A stretch of 64,000 bases of DNA from Fructilactobacillus myrtifloralis. Its GTDB lineage: Bacteria > Bacillota > Bacilli > Lactobacillales > Lactobacillaceae. Both the position numbers and the translations under genes were made by a program. The stretch covers positions 310,001 to 374,000 of the forward strand of contig NZ_CP097116.1 in assembly GCF_024029335.1 (NCBI RefSeq), in the 5' to 3' direction. The notes below the pieces were generated by a model. It did no database searches. It was not told where the DNA came from and saw only the letters and a list, made by a program, of their open reading frames with translations. Each line of letters starts with the position of its first letter. Position 1 is the first letter of the stretch. Of the stretch, positions 27,568 through 37,060 are shown one piece after another.

Positions 27568-30093
27568 TTAAGATCCCAACAATAACAGCATTACCAACGT
27601 TATCAAGAGTAGCGCTAAGCCAATCATGATTACCAACTGCGAGCTGTGAGCTCCTACTTGGGGAATCATTGGTTGGTTCGCCTTGGGCTGGTGCTGGTTA
27701 ACTGCCGGTTGTTTGAGCGACCGCACGTATGGCAACTTAATCGCCATTCCGGCGGCTGGAATCGTCACCGTGAACGGACTCTTCGGTTTAGCATACCCAG
27801 GTATATCAGGCAGGATATTTGGATCAATCGTGATGCGCTCCCTTGGTTTGCCAGCGAACTGAGGGAAGTTAATGCCTAGATGCGGAATCACAGCTCCACT
27901 CTGATCGATCGGTTGACTCGGCGTTTTCGGTTCTGCGGTTGGGGTATACGGGATGTCAATCGGCGCCCCGTTTGCCGGAATCGTGACCGTAAACGGGGCC
28001 GTTGGTTTGTCATAACCAGGAATGTCAGGGAGATTCTTGGTATCAATCGTCACCTGCTCACCTGGTTTGCCTGGAAACTGCGGGAAGTCGGTCCCGGTGT
28101 GCGGAATCACGTTCCCGTTCTGGTCCACTGGCTGACTCGGCGTTTCTGGTTCCGGCGTCGGCGTGTACGGAATGTCAATCGGCGTCCCGTTTGCCGGAAT
28201 CGTGACCGTAAACGGGGCCGTCGGTTTGTCATAACCCGGAATGTCAGGAAGGTTCTTCGGATCAATCGTGATACGATCCCCCGGTTTGCCTGGAAACTGC
28301 GGAAAATCAGTCCCGGTGTGCGGAATCACGTTCCCGTTTTGATCCACCGGTTGACTCGGTGTTTCTGGTTCTGGCGTCGGCGTGTACGGAATGTCAATTG
28401 GAGTTCCGTTTGCCGGAATTGTGACCGTAAACGGGGCCGTCGGTTTATCGTAACCCGGAATGTCAGGGAGGTTCTTCGGATCAATCGTCACCTGCTCACC
28501 TGGCTTGCCCGGAAACTGCGGAAAATCGGTCCCGCTGTGCGGAATCACGTTCCCGTTCTGATCAACTGGCTGACTCGGCGTTTCTGGTTCTGGCGTCGGC
28601 GTGTACGGAATGTTGATGGGAGTTCCATCAGCTGGGATTGTCGCTGTAAACGGGGCCGTCGGTTTATCGTACCCAGGAATATCAGGTAAATTCTTGGGAT
28701 CAATCGTCACCTGCTCGCCCGGCTTGCCTGGAAACTGCGGGAAGTCGGTCCCGGTGTGCGGAATCACGTTTCCATTCTGATCCACTGGTTGACTCGGTGT
28801 TTCTGGTTCTGGCGTCGGCGTGTACGGGATGTTAATCGGGGTCCCGTTTGCCGGAATCGTCACCGTAAACGGGGCCGTCGGTTTGTCATAACCTGGTAGA
28901 TCAGGTAAGTTCTTGGGATCAATCGTCACCTGCTCGCCCGGCTTGCCCGGGAACTGTGGAAAATCGGTCCCACTGTGCGAAATCACGTTCCCGTTCTGGT
29001 CCACTGGTTGACTTGGCGTTTCTGGTTCCGGGGTCGGCGTGTACGGAATGTTGATCGGAGTTCCATCCGCTGGGATTGTCACCGTAAACGGTTCCTTCGG
29101 TTTATCGTAACCCGGAAGATCAGGAAGGTTCTTCGGATCAATCGTCACCTGATCACCTGGTTGACCTGGGAACTTCGGAAAGTCGGTCCCGGTGTGCGGA
29201 ATCACGTTCCCGTTTTGATCCACTGGCTGACTTGGCGTTTCGGTAGCACCAACGGGCGTGTAGGGAACGTTAATCGGCGTTCCTTCTGCCGGAACGGTCA
29301 CCGTAAGCGGTTCTTTCGGTTTATTATAGCCGGAAATATCAGGTAGGTTATTGGGATCAATTGTAATCTGGTCCCCTTCATTTCCGTTAACCGGTGGAAA
29401 ATCAAATTTATTTTCACTAGGAGGAATGACCTCCCCATTATTAGCATTCACGGGTTGCAATGGAGTCTTGGAATAAACGCTAAAGTCCACCCCATCAATG
29501 TAGTTCCCATACGAAGGTGCTTTACTGGAGACACTCTTAAACCCGAAGTACGTCTCGGTTTGCCCCGCCGGAACCTCATAGTAACCGTCATACCGCGTCC
29601 AAGTTCGATCAGGACTAGAGACTTGTCTAACCGTACTATGGTTGGCTAACGTTCCGATGTTGATAGCCATGGTATCAGTTTGATCGCGACCAGCGTGGTA
29701 TAGACTCCAGTGCATAATCGTTCCGGGGATTGATTTAACTACTTGGTATAATTCTCCGGTTTCATTGGCATTAATTTCCGCCCACTGATTACCAACGGCC
29801 GCCTTAAAATTATGGTACTTACCGCCGGTTCCATTCATCATTTCGATGTCATGATCGCTAGCGGTCGTTGACCATCCCGGGACCTTATCTTGTGAAGCGA
29901 TGCTGACACTGTTCGCGGCCAAAACTGGATCTTCAAACGATCCATTGACAATGTGATCAGAGATTTGATCCTGAGTCGTAGCAGCGCTAACGGTCGGGTC
30001 TGCCACCGGATCAGCGTTCACCAATTTTGGATATGCTACTAACATCTGGGTTACCACAAACCCACTAAAGATAATTTTCCATTTGTACTTCAT
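27568..30093 (-). CDS. Secreted repeat-rich surface protein with degenerate sorting signal
   Basis: About 841 residues. An N-terminal signal peptide (basic KYKWK, hydrophobic core, probable cut after LVNA near residue 27). Residues about 45-215 form one domain beginning VNGSFEDPVL and containing VPGWSTTASDHDIEMM, resembling a carbohydrate-binding jelly-roll. Eight repeats follow: one of 76 residues, six nearly identical of 73, one divergent, each with VDQNGNVI, GEQVTIDP, PGYDKP and FTVTIPANGTP, like a compact MucBP-type unit. The C-terminus is IPQVG plus a hydrophobic stretch ending LLLLGS without a positive tail. Start: GGAG 9 bases before ATG 30093; the frame's earlier TTG overlaps that site. 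Likely an adhesin, not proven. Confidence 0.88.
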   Translation of the reverse strand: MKYKWKIIFSGFVVTQMLVAYPKLVNADPVADPTVSAATTQDQISDHIVNGSFEDPVLAANSVSIASQDKVPGWSTTASDHDIEMMNGTGGKYHNFKAAVGNQWAEINANETGELYQVVKSIPGTIMHWSLYHAGRDQTDTMAINIGTLANHSTVRQVSSPDRTWTRYDGYYEVPAGQTETYFGFKSVSSKAPSYGNYIDGVDFSVYSKTPLQPVNANNGEVIPPSENKFDFPPVNGNEGDQITIDPNNLPDISGYNKPKEPLTVTVPAEGTPINVPYTPVGATETPSQPVDQNGNVIPHTGTDFPKFPGQPGDQVTIDPKNLPDLPGYDKPKEPFTVTIPADGTPINIPYTPTPEPETPSQPVDQNGNVISHSGTDFPQFPGKPGEQVTIDPKNLPDLPGYDKPTAPFTVTIPANGTPINIPYTPTPEPETPSQPVDQNGNVIPHTGTDFPQFPGKPGEQVTIDPKNLPDIPGYDKPTAPFTATIPADGTPINIPYTPTPEPETPSQPVDQNGNVIPHSGTDFPQFPGKPGEQVTIDPKNLPDIPGYDKPTAPFTVTIPANGTPIDIPYTPTPEPETPSQPVDQNGNVIPHTGTDFPQFPGKPGDRITIDPKNLPDIPGYDKPTAPFTVTIPANGTPIDIPYTPTPEPETPSQPVDQNGNVIPHTGTDFPQFPGKPGEQVTIDTKNLPDIPGYDKPTAPFTVTIPANGAPIDIPYTPTAEPKTPSQPIDQSGAVIPHLGINFPQFAGKPRERITIDPNILPDIPGYAKPKSPFTVTIPAAGMAIKLPYVRSLKQPAVNQHQPKANQPMIPQVGAHSSQLVIMIGLALLLITLVMLLLLGS
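27910..29223 (-). repeat. Six 219-base in-frame tandem repeats in the surface protein
   Basis: Units of exactly 219 bases (73 codons): 29005-29223, 28786-29004, 28567-28785, 28348-28566, 28129-28347 and 27910-28128. They are nearly identical in protein and highly similar in DNA; the flanking copies (29224-29451 and the one ending near 27709) are more diverged, a pattern expected for unequal crossing over in the array's middle. Confidence 0.93.
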
Positions 30094-30250
30094 AAACCAG
30101 AACTCCAATAACTAAACTTATTAAGAAATCATTAACGACTTCAGTATACCACAAAAAAATAATTATCATACTTTCATATTTACTATGTGATAAAGATTAA
30201 TTGCGTCCGTTTAATTCGGAATACAAATTACCATGAAAGTCGCCTAACTT

Positions 30251-30289
30251 AAAAACCCACTGACTAATATAAGTAGTCAGTGGGTTTTT
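30251..30289 (-). terminator. Terminator after lepA
   Basis: AAAAACCCACTGACTA-atataag-TAGTCAGTGGGTTTTT just behind the lepA stop; long perfect stem with T-run. Confidence 0.9.
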
Positions 30290-30291
30290 GC

Positions 30292-32127
30292 TTAATCACC
30301 ATTTTGTTCTGTATCAGACTGTAAGACCGTCATAAAGGCTGCTTGGGGGATTTCGACCTTCCCAACTGCCTTCATTCGCTTCTTACCACGTTTCTGCTTC
30401 TCTAACAACTTAGCCCGCCGGTCGGGATCCCCCGTGTGAATCCGCGAGGTCACATCTTTCCGGTAGGCTTTAATGTTCGTCCGGGCAATGATTTTTGAGC
30501 CAATCGCAGCTTGAACTGGAATCTCAAAGTTTTGCCGCGGAATAATTTCCTTTAATTTGCGTACAATCTCGCGACTCCGGTCCTCCGCAAACTGGCGGTG
30601 TGCAATAAAACTCAGGGCGTCGACTTGATCCCCATTCAAGAGAATATCGACCTTCACTAGGTCACTAACTTGATAACCATCTACTTCATAATCAAGGGAG
30701 GCATAACCCTTTGTACTTGATTTTAACTTATCGAAAAAGTTAAAAATAATTTCTGACAGGGGCATCTGGTAAATGACGTTCACCCGAGCATCATCAAGGT
30801 ATTCCATGGTAACAAAGTCACCCCGGCGTGCCTGACAAAGTTTCATTACCGCCCCAACGTAGTCATTCGGGACCATAATTGTTGCTTTTACGTATGGTTC
30901 TTCAATGTTGTTAATCTTGGAAACATCCGGCATTTCGGCTGGATTTTCCACCTCAACCATGCCACCCCCATTTAGGTTTACGTGGTAGGTAACCGACGGC
31001 GCCGTAGTGATTAAATCAAGGTTAAACTCGCGTTCCAAGCGTTCCTGCACCACATCCATGTGCAACAAGCCCAGAAAGCCACACCGAAAGCCAAAGCCCA
31101 GAGCTTCAGAAACCTCTGGTTCAAATTCCAAGGACGCATCGTTTAATTTCAGTTTTTCCAAGGCTTCCCGTAAATCTTCAAACTTCGCGTTATCGGTTGG
31201 ATAAAGCCCCGCATAGACCATCGGAATCATTTCCCGATACCCGGGTAAGGCCTGGTCCGCCGGTTCATCGACCTTCGTAATGGTATCTCCCACTCGGGTT
31301 TGCGTAATATCCTTAATGCTAGCGGTTAAGTAACCAACATCCCCCGCCATCAGATAATCCCGTGGAAGTGGTTTGGGCGAGTTAACCCCAACCTCGGTCA
31401 CTTCGTACTCGCTCCCGCTGTTCATCAATCGAATCCGGTCCCCGGCTTTGACGACTCCCTCAAAAATCCGGACGCTAAGAACCACGCCCCGATAATCATC
31501 ATAAATGGAGTCAAAAACTAGCCCCTTTAAGGGCGCCTCAATTTCACCAGTTGGCGCCGGAATCTTCGCCACAATTTCTGCTAACAATTGGTCAACGTTC
31601 AGCCCGGTCTTCGCACTAATTTCAACCGCATCGCTGGTATCGAGCCCAATCACATCTTCAATTTCCTGTTTAACCCGCTCTGGTTCGGCGGACGGTAAGT
31701 CCACCTTATTAATCACGGGCAAAATTTCTAGGTTGTCGTCTAGGGCTAGATAAACATTAGCAAGGGTTTGTGCCTGAATTCCCTGGGTCGCATCCACAAC
31801 CAAAATGGCACCCTCACAGGCAGCTAAACTCCGTGAAACTTCATACGAAAAGTCAACGTGCCCCGGGGTATCAATTAGATGGAAGACATAATCAACCCCA
31901 TCTTTACCATGGTACTTCAGTTGAACCGCATTCAACTTAATCGTAATCCCACGTTCCCGTTCCAGGTCCATGTTATCTAACAGTTGATCCTTCATCTCCC
32001 GTTTCGATACCGTGTCAGTTAACTCTAGAATGCGGTCAGCCAGGGTCGACTTCCCATGGTCAATATGGGCCACAATCGCAAAGTTACGAATCTTGCGTTG
32101 GGCAGTTTGCATTGCATTATAATCCAC
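30292..32127 (-). CDS. lepA: Elongation factor 4 (translation back-translocase)
   Basis: Ribosome-bound GTPase that resembles EF-G and can reverse translocation; also linked to 30S biogenesis. 611 residues. G1 [10 protein letters not shown] begins near residue 19, then [17 protein letters not shown] and NKVDLPSA; the unique C-terminal LepA_C domain follows, ending [19 protein letters not shown]. The start used is GTG at 32127; a second candidate ATG is five codons in. It lies just after dnaJ, separated by a modest hairpin. Confidence 0.96.
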   Translation of the reverse strand: MDYNAMQTAQRKIRNFAIVAHIDHGKSTLADRILELTDTVSKREMKDQLLDNMDLERERGITIKLNAVQLKYHGKDGVDYVFHLIDTPGHVDFSYEVSRSLAACEGAILVVDATQGIQAQTLANVYLALDDNLEILPVINKVDLPSAEPERVKQEIEDVIGLDTSDAVEISAKTGLNVDQLLAEIVAKIPAPTGEIEAPLKGLVFDSIYDDYRGVVLSVRIFEGVVKAGDRIRLMNSGSEYEVTEVGVNSPKPLPRDYLMAGDVGYLTASIKDITQTRVGDTITKVDEPADQALPGYREMIPMVYAGLYPTDNAKFEDLREALEKLKLNDASLEFEPEVSEALGFGFRCGFLGLLHMDVVQERLEREFNLDLITTAPSVTYHVNLNGGGMVEVENPAEMPDVSKINNIEEPYVKATIMVPNDYVGAVMKLCQARRGDFVTMEYLDDARVNVIYQMPLSEIIFNFFDKLKSSTKGYASLDYEVDGYQVSDLVKVDILLNGDQVDALSFIAHRQFAEDRSREIVRKLKEIIPRQNFEIPVQAAIGSKIIARTNIKAYRKDVTSRIHTGDPDRRAKLLEKQKRGKKRMKAVGKVEIPQAAFMTVLQSDTEQNGD

Positions 32128-32196
32128 GTTATTTCCCGCTTTCTTACTTCGTTCGTTTTTTCTTAATTATACCAATGGGCCGCCGCAGAAACAAAT

Positions 32197-32220
32197 AGAG
32201 CGAGACCACCATCTCGCTCT
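32197..32220 (-). terminator. Terminator after dnaJ
   Basis: Minus-strand AGAGCGAGAT-ggtgg-TCTCGCTCT followed by ATTTGTTT. Strong stem, poor T-tract, so partial readthrough into lepA is possible. Confidence 0.65.
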
Positions 32221-32225
32221 ACTAG

Positions 32226-33359
32226 TTATTTTAATTTATCCTTTAACTTTTCAAAAAATCCTTTTTCAGGAATCGGATGTTCCCCACTCGCTTCCGCAAA
32301 GGCTTGCATCGCTAACTTTTGTTCTGGCGATAATTTCTTCGGAGTCACAACGGTCACGCGCACCATTTCGTCACCCTTGCTATCGCTGTGCAATCGTGGT
32401 GCTCCTTTGCCCTTAAGCTTAAAGACCGTCCCGGTCTGGGTTCCCGCTGGAATCGTCAGTTTGCCGTCACCATAAACGGTTTTGACGTCCACTTCATTTC
32501 CTAAAGCCGCATCCGCAAAGGAAATTTCCTTGTTGTAGTAAATCGTGGAACCGTCACGTTGAAAGCCTTGACTCGGCAGCACCCGAAAGACTACAAACAG
32601 GTCTCCATAGGGGCCACCATTAATCCCAGCATTCCCTTGGCCCTGCAGGCGCATCTGCTGTCCTTCTTCAACACCGGCTGGAACCTTGATTTCAACCTCG
32701 TGGTTTTCTTCAATCTTCCCAGTTCCACCACATTTTGGACATTTTTCCTTAATTAATTTTCCAGTTCCCTCACACTTAGGACAAGTGGTTTGGGTTTGCA
32801 TCTGGCCCATGGGGGTGTTAACCGTCCGCGCAATCCGGCCAGAACCGTGACAATCAGGACAGGTTTCTGGTTGGGTCCCTGGTTTAGCTCCATTACCATG
32901 ACAATCCGGACATTCAGCTTCCCGGTGGTAACTAATTTTCGTCGTCTTTCCAAAGATTGCTTCATCAAAGGTCAGCGTCATTTGGTACTGCAGGTCTTCC
33001 CCTTGTTGGGGCGCCGTTGGATCAGCTCGACGCCGACCCCCGCCACCAAACAAATCACTAAAGATATCTGAAAAGTCACCAAATCCAGCACCGCCAGCGC
33101 CATTAAAGCCACCTCCGGCACCACCGCCAAAGCCTTGTGGACCATCTGCGGAACCATATTGATCGTAGTTTGCCCGCTTTTGCTTATCACTTAAAACTTC
33201 ATAAGCCTCAGTGATCTCTTTAAACTTGGCTTCAGCTCCTGGTTCCTTATTAATATCCGGATGATATTTTTTGGATAGGTGGCGATAGGCGTGATTGATA
33301 TCTTTTTCGGTCGCATCTTTTGAAACGCCTAAGACATCGTAATAATTTTTCGCTGCCAT
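32226..33359 (-). CDS. dnaJ: Chaperone protein DnaJ
   Basis: Hsp40 co-chaperone that stimulates DnaK ATPase and delivers clients. 377 residues. J domain with HPD at YHPDINK near residue 34; Gly/Phe region around 75-110; four CxxCxGxG zinc repeats ([32 protein letters not shown]) around 150-210; C-terminal substrate-binding domains after. It follows dnaK with a terminator between them, so some transcripts may stop before dnaJ. Confidence 0.98.
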   Translation of the reverse strand: MAAKNYYDVLGVSKDATEKDINHAYRHLSKKYHPDINKEPGAEAKFKEITEAYEVLSDKQKRANYDQYGSADGPQGFGGGAGGGFNGAGGAGFGDFSDIFSDLFGGGGRRRADPTAPQQGEDLQYQMTLTFDEAIFGKTTKISYHREAECPDCHGNGAKPGTQPETCPDCHGSGRIARTVNTPMGQMQTQTTCPKCEGTGKLIKEKCPKCGGTGKIEENHEVEIKVPAGVEEGQQMRLQGQGNAGINGGPYGDLFVVFRVLPSQGFQRDGSTIYYNKEISFADAALGNEVDVKTVYGDGKLTIPAGTQTGTVFKLKGKGAPRLHSDSKGDEMVRVTVVTPKKLSPEQKLAMQAFAEASGEHPIPEKGFFEKLKDKLK

Positions 33360-33395
33360 TATAATCCTCCTCGTTTTATTGCCCCATTCTAAAAC

Positions 33396-33431
33396 AAAAA
33401 GCCAAAGCGTTCATAATGGCTTTGGCTTTTT
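33396..33431 (-). terminator. Terminator between dnaK and dnaJ
   Basis: AAAAAGCCAAAGC / GCTTTGGCTTTTT hairpin with T-run on the minus strand. It could reduce dnaJ relative to dnaK. Confidence 0.85.
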
Positions 33432-33489
33432 GATTACCCACCCATTTGGCAGGCAAGCTCCCACTGATTAGGAACTTAAAACGGGCTAA

Positions 33490-35337
33490 TTATTTTTGAT
33501 CGTCATCGTTTACTTCGTGAAAGTCACCGTCAACGGTCTGATCATCGCCTTGCTTAGCTGAATCAGCATCTTTGCCAGCGCCAGCTTGTCCATCTTGAGC
33601 TTGTTGTTGGTAAAGTTTAACTGCAACTGCTTGTACCTTTTCATTCAAAGCATCCTTCTTCGCTTTCATGTCTTCAAGGTTGTTGTCAGCTTTTGCTTTC
33701 TTCAATTCTTCTTCAGCATCTTTAACTTCTTTAATCTCTGCTTCAGAAACCTTGCCCTCAACGTCCTTCAAAGTCTTGTCAGTTTGGAAGATTAATTGGT
33801 CAACTTCGTTGTTCAAGTCAACTTCTTCTTTCTTCTTCTTGTCGGCTTCTTCGTTAGCTTGGGCTTCTTTCATCATCTTATCGATTTCTTCATCAGACAG
33901 ACCATTGGAGTCCTTAATCGTAATCTTTTGTTCCTTACCAGTACCTTTGTCCTTAGCAGAAACGTTTACAATCCCGTTTTTGTCAATATCAAAGGTAACT
34001 TCAATCTGAGGAACCCCACGCGGAGCGGCCGGAATATCAGTTAATTGGAACCGACCTAATGATTTGTTATCAGCAGCCATTGGCCGTTCACCTTGCAACA
34101 CGTGAATGTCTACAGCTGTTTGGTTATCAGCAGCGGTCGAGAAGGTTTGGGACTTCGAAGTTGGAATCGTCGTGTTCTTGTCGATCAACTTCGTCATTAC
34201 TCCACCCATCGTTTCAATTCCAAGGGACAGCGGCGTAACATCCAACAGCACAACGTCTTTTACGTCTCCAGTCAGAACCCCACCTTGAATGGCAGCCCCT
34301 AAGGCAACTGCTTCATCAGGGTTAATGGAGTGGTTCGGGTTCTTACCCGTCCAGTTCTTAACGGCTTCTTGAACAGCAGGAATCCGGGTTGAACCACCGT
34401 TTAGGATTACTTCGTCGATGTCACTTGTACTTAAGCCAGCATCCTTCAGGGCGTTTTCAAATGGAACCTTCGTTTTATCAACTAAGTCAGAAGTTAATTC
34501 ATTGAACTTAGCCCGCGTTAAAGTGGTTTGCAAGTGCAATGGACCATTGTCATTAGAAGCAATGAACGGCAGGCTAATTTCAGTTTGGTTAACCCCAGAA
34601 AGTTCCTTCTTAGCTTTTTCAGCTGCATCCTTCAACCGTTGTAAAGCCATCTTATCTTGGGATAAGTCAACGCCTTGTTCTTGTTTGAAGTTAGCAACTA
34701 ACCAATCAATGATTCGTTGGTCAAAGTCATCTCCACCAAGGTGCGTATCACCATTAGTCGAAAGAACTTGGAAAACTCCGTCCCCTAATTCTAGGACAGA
34801 AACATCAAACGTTCCGCCCCCTAAATCGTAAACCAGGATCTTTTCATCTTTATCCTGCTTGTCCAAACCATATGCCAAGGAAGCGGCCGTCGGTTCGTTG
34901 ATGATCCGCTTTACATCTAATCCGGCAATCTTTCCGGCATCTTTAGTTGCTTGCCGTTGGGCATCATTAAAGTAAGCTGGAACGGTAATAACAGCTTCAG
35001 TAACCGTATCACCAAGGTAATCTTCAGCATAGCCCTTAATGTATTGCAAAATCATAGCTGAAATTTGTTGTGGTGTGTATTTCTTGCCATCAATATCAAC
35101 TGTGTAGCCTTGTTCACCCATGTGACTCTTGATGGAACGAACCGTGTTCGGGTTTGTAATTTCTTGCCGCTTAGCAACTTCCCCAACTTGAGTTTCCCCG
35201 TCTTTAAAAGCCACTACTGAAGGAGTAGTCCGTGACCCATCTGGGTTCGTAATGATTTTAGGTTTGCCACCTTCCATTACCGCTACAGCTGAGTTAGTGG
35301 TACCTAAATCAATTCCAATAATTTTATTACTTGCCAT
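33490..35337 (-). CDS. dnaK: Chaperone protein DnaK
   Basis: Hsp70 chaperone. 615 residues. The ATPase domain begins with [15 protein letters not shown] and contains [31 protein letters not shown] and [14 protein letters not shown]; the substrate domain starts near residue 385 ([16 protein letters not shown]), and the tail is charged and ends EVNDDDQK. It is preceded by grpE with 24 bases between, part of hrcA-grpE-dnaK controlled from the CIRCE element. Confidence 0.99.
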   Translation of the reverse strand: MASNKIIGIDLGTTNSAVAVMEGGKPKIITNPDGSRTTPSVVAFKDGETQVGEVAKRQEITNPNTVRSIKSHMGEQGYTVDIDGKKYTPQQISAMILQYIKGYAEDYLGDTVTEAVITVPAYFNDAQRQATKDAGKIAGLDVKRIINEPTAASLAYGLDKQDKDEKILVYDLGGGTFDVSVLELGDGVFQVLSTNGDTHLGGDDFDQRIIDWLVANFKQEQGVDLSQDKMALQRLKDAAEKAKKELSGVNQTEISLPFIASNDNGPLHLQTTLTRAKFNELTSDLVDKTKVPFENALKDAGLSTSDIDEVILNGGSTRIPAVQEAVKNWTGKNPNHSINPDEAVALGAAIQGGVLTGDVKDVVLLDVTPLSLGIETMGGVMTKLIDKNTTIPTSKSQTFSTAADNQTAVDIHVLQGERPMAADNKSLGRFQLTDIPAAPRGVPQIEVTFDIDKNGIVNVSAKDKGTGKEQKITIKDSNGLSDEEIDKMMKEAQANEEADKKKKEEVDLNNEVDQLIFQTDKTLKDVEGKVSEAEIKEVKDAEEELKKAKADNNLEDMKAKKDALNEKVQAVAVKLYQQQAQDGQAGAGKDADSAKQGDDQTVDGDFHEVNDDDQK

Positions 35338-35361
35338 TGTTGTATCTCCTTTTATTTTTCT

Positions 35362-35928
35362 TTATTGTGCGACGATTACCATTGCTGGCCGAATAATTCG
35401 ATCAGCTAAGCGGTAACCTGTTTGTAGCACCTGCACGACCGTATCAGCTGGATGTTCATCGCTAGCTGGAACGGTTTGCACTGCCTGGTGCACTTCGGGA
35501 TCAAATTTAACTCCCACCTCATCAATCGCATGGATGTCATTATCGGTGAGCGCCTTTTGCAGGTGTTTAACCACCATTTCAATCCCGGTCTTTAACTGCC
35601 GCCCACTTTCGTCATCTACCTGCACGTTTAGTGCTCTGGTCAAGTCATCCAAAGCGGGGACAATGTCCTTAGCCAGTGATTGTGAGCCGTACTTAGCCAA
35701 CTCACTTTGTTCTTTTTGGTTCCGTTTTTGCATGTTTTGAATCTCTGCTTGGGACCGTAAATAATCATTTTGGCTGTCATCCAACTGTTGTTGTAATTTA
35801 TCAACTTCGGCCTGTAAAGCTTCGGTTGTCTTCGAAGCATCCGGTTGCGCTTGGTCTGCTTGATTAGTAGCAGTTGATTGGTCAGCTTGGGCTGCTTCAG
35901 CAGCTGGCTGCTTTTTGTCTTTGGCCAT
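35362..35928 (-). CDS. grpE: Nucleotide exchange factor GrpE
   Basis: Releases ADP from DnaK. 188 residues, with a Lys/Gln-rich leader, a long central coiled coil (about 35-95) and a beta-wing domain with HLQKALTDNDIHAIDEVG and VQTVPASDEHP, closing LADRIIRPAMVIVAQ. ATG is behind GGAGGG. Located between hrcA and dnaK. Confidence 0.97.
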   Translation of the reverse strand: MAKDKKQPAAEAAQADQSTATNQADQAQPDASKTTEALQAEVDKLQQQLDDSQNDYLRSQAEIQNMQKRNQKEQSELAKYGSQSLAKDIVPALDDLTRALNVQVDDESGRQLKTGIEMVVKHLQKALTDNDIHAIDEVGVKFDPEVHQAVQTVPASDEHPADTVVQVLQTGYRLADRIIRPAMVIVAQ

Positions 35929-35940
35929 GCTAACCCTCCT

Positions 35941-36978
35941 TTATTGGTCGTAGTCATGATAATAACTACGAATTCTTGTTTGTAATTCATCACGAAACGC
36001 ATCAACTAGCCCCATCACCCGGGGATAAAACATTCGGGTTGGACCAATTACCGCAATGCGACCAGTTCCGTGTTCTCCGGCATCATAAGTTCCACTAATA
36101 ATGCTATAGTTTCGCCATAGATCGTTGGGCAATTCAACGCCCAAGCGTACGGAAACATCCCGACCACTGGGCTGTAAAATCGTTGCCAAGTCAGCGGCAG
36201 AACTCAAAGATGAATAGAGGGGCTTCAAGTTAGCAAAGGCTTCTGCCCCCATCCCATGGAATAAATTACTCCGACCACTCACAAAGAATTGGTCATGTTG
36301 TAACTTACTAGCAACCATCATGAAGGCATTTACAATTTGCGTAAAGTCCGCCAAAGGCTGCCCGCCATGGGCAACTTCATTTTCCAAGCTCCGGGTAACC
36401 GCTGCCAACGGTTGATTCCGTAAGTGTTGATTTAACCAGGCTTCCACTTTCGCACTACTACCTGGCGTCAACGCTTCTTCGGTTAGAAACGGTTGACTCT
36501 GCACTAATCCACTTTTCATCATCATAATCGCCATAAAGTTCTGATGATTAATCTGAGTCAGGCGAAACGACTCAACCACATCCTGGGATTGTAACGTCGG
36601 TGCAAAGGTTAGCGCCGTGTAATCAGTAATTTGTGATAACAAATCAGCTGACTGCTTCACGATGTCATCAATCTGTTTAAACGAATCATCTAACGTTTCC
36701 GTGATGTAGTCGCGTGCTTTCATTTCTAGTGGAATCGGTTCCGTCAGGTGATCAACGTAGTAGCGATAACCTTGATAAGAGGGAACCCGTCCGGAGGAAG
36801 TGTGTACCTGTTCAATGAAATGATTGTGACTTAGCACACTCATTTCATTGCGAATGGTCGCAGAACTAACCTTAATCGGTAAATGATCGGCTAGATACTT
36901 TGAACCAACTGGTTCTCCGGTTTGTGAATATGCGTCAACGATGTGTTTCAGAATCAGATTTTGTCTCTCAGTGAGCAT
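35941..36978 (-). CDS. hrcA: Heat-inducible transcription repressor HrcA
   Basis: Represses the dnaK operon by binding CIRCE; activity depends on chaperonin GroEL. About 345 residues with an N-terminal winged helix (LTERQNLILKHIVDAYSQTG, VSSATIRNEMSVL) and the HrcA C-terminal domain. The frame opens with GTG at 36987, but AGAGG before ATG 36978 sets the start, which matches the usual MLTERQ beginning. It is the first gene of the operon. Confidence 0.97.
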   Translation of the reverse strand: MLTERQNLILKHIVDAYSQTGEPVGSKYLADHLPIKVSSATIRNEMSVLSHNHFIEQVHTSSGRVPSYQGYRYYVDHLTEPIPLEMKARDYITETLDDSFKQIDDIVKQSADLLSQITDYTALTFAPTLQSQDVVESFRLTQINHQNFMAIMMMKSGLVQSQPFLTEEALTPGSSAKVEAWLNQHLRNQPLAAVTRSLENEVAHGGQPLADFTQIVNAFMMVASKLQHDQFFVSGRSNLFHGMGAEAFANLKPLYSSLSSAADLATILQPSGRDVSVRLGVELPNDLWRNYSIISGTYDAGEHGTGRIAVIGPTRMFYPRVMGLVDAFRDELQTRIRSYYHDYDQ

Positions 36979-36993
36979 CTTCACCACCTCTTT

Positions 36994-37020
36994 TTAGCAC
37001 TCTCAATCACCAAGTGCTAA
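36994..37020. promoter_or_regulatory. CIRCE element (HrcA operator)
   Basis: TTAGCACTC-N9-AAGTGCTAA, one base off the perfect consensus GAGTGCTAA in its right arm. It lies between the promoter and the hrcA start. Only one CIRCE is seen in this window. Confidence 0.93.
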
Positions 37021-37031
37021 GGTACATTTAT

Positions 37032-37060
37032 ACTGTACCAAGGATAACCATGCAGGTCAA
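37032..37060 (-). promoter_or_regulatory. Promoter of the hrcA-grpE-dnaK operon
   Basis: Minus-strand TTGACC (37060-37055) and TACAGT (37037-37032), 17 bases apart. Transcription would begin just ahead of CIRCE, allowing HrcA to block it. The -35 overlaps the last codons of ribF. Confidence 0.75.

Noticed and set aside
27910-29223. Regular 219-base periodicity as a possible CRISPR or satellite array
   Set aside because: Units are contiguous, coding, and in frame; no short repeats with unique spacers.
27646-29649. Several long plus-strand reading frames opposite the surface-protein repeats (e.g. 27880-28689)
   Set aside because: They mirror the 219-base repeats of the real minus-strand gene, have arginine-rich repetitive products, no ribosome sites, and end wherever the repeat frame allows.
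33668-34009. Long serine/leucine-rich frame opposite dnaK
   Set aside because: Antisense shadow of a highly biased gene; no start signal.
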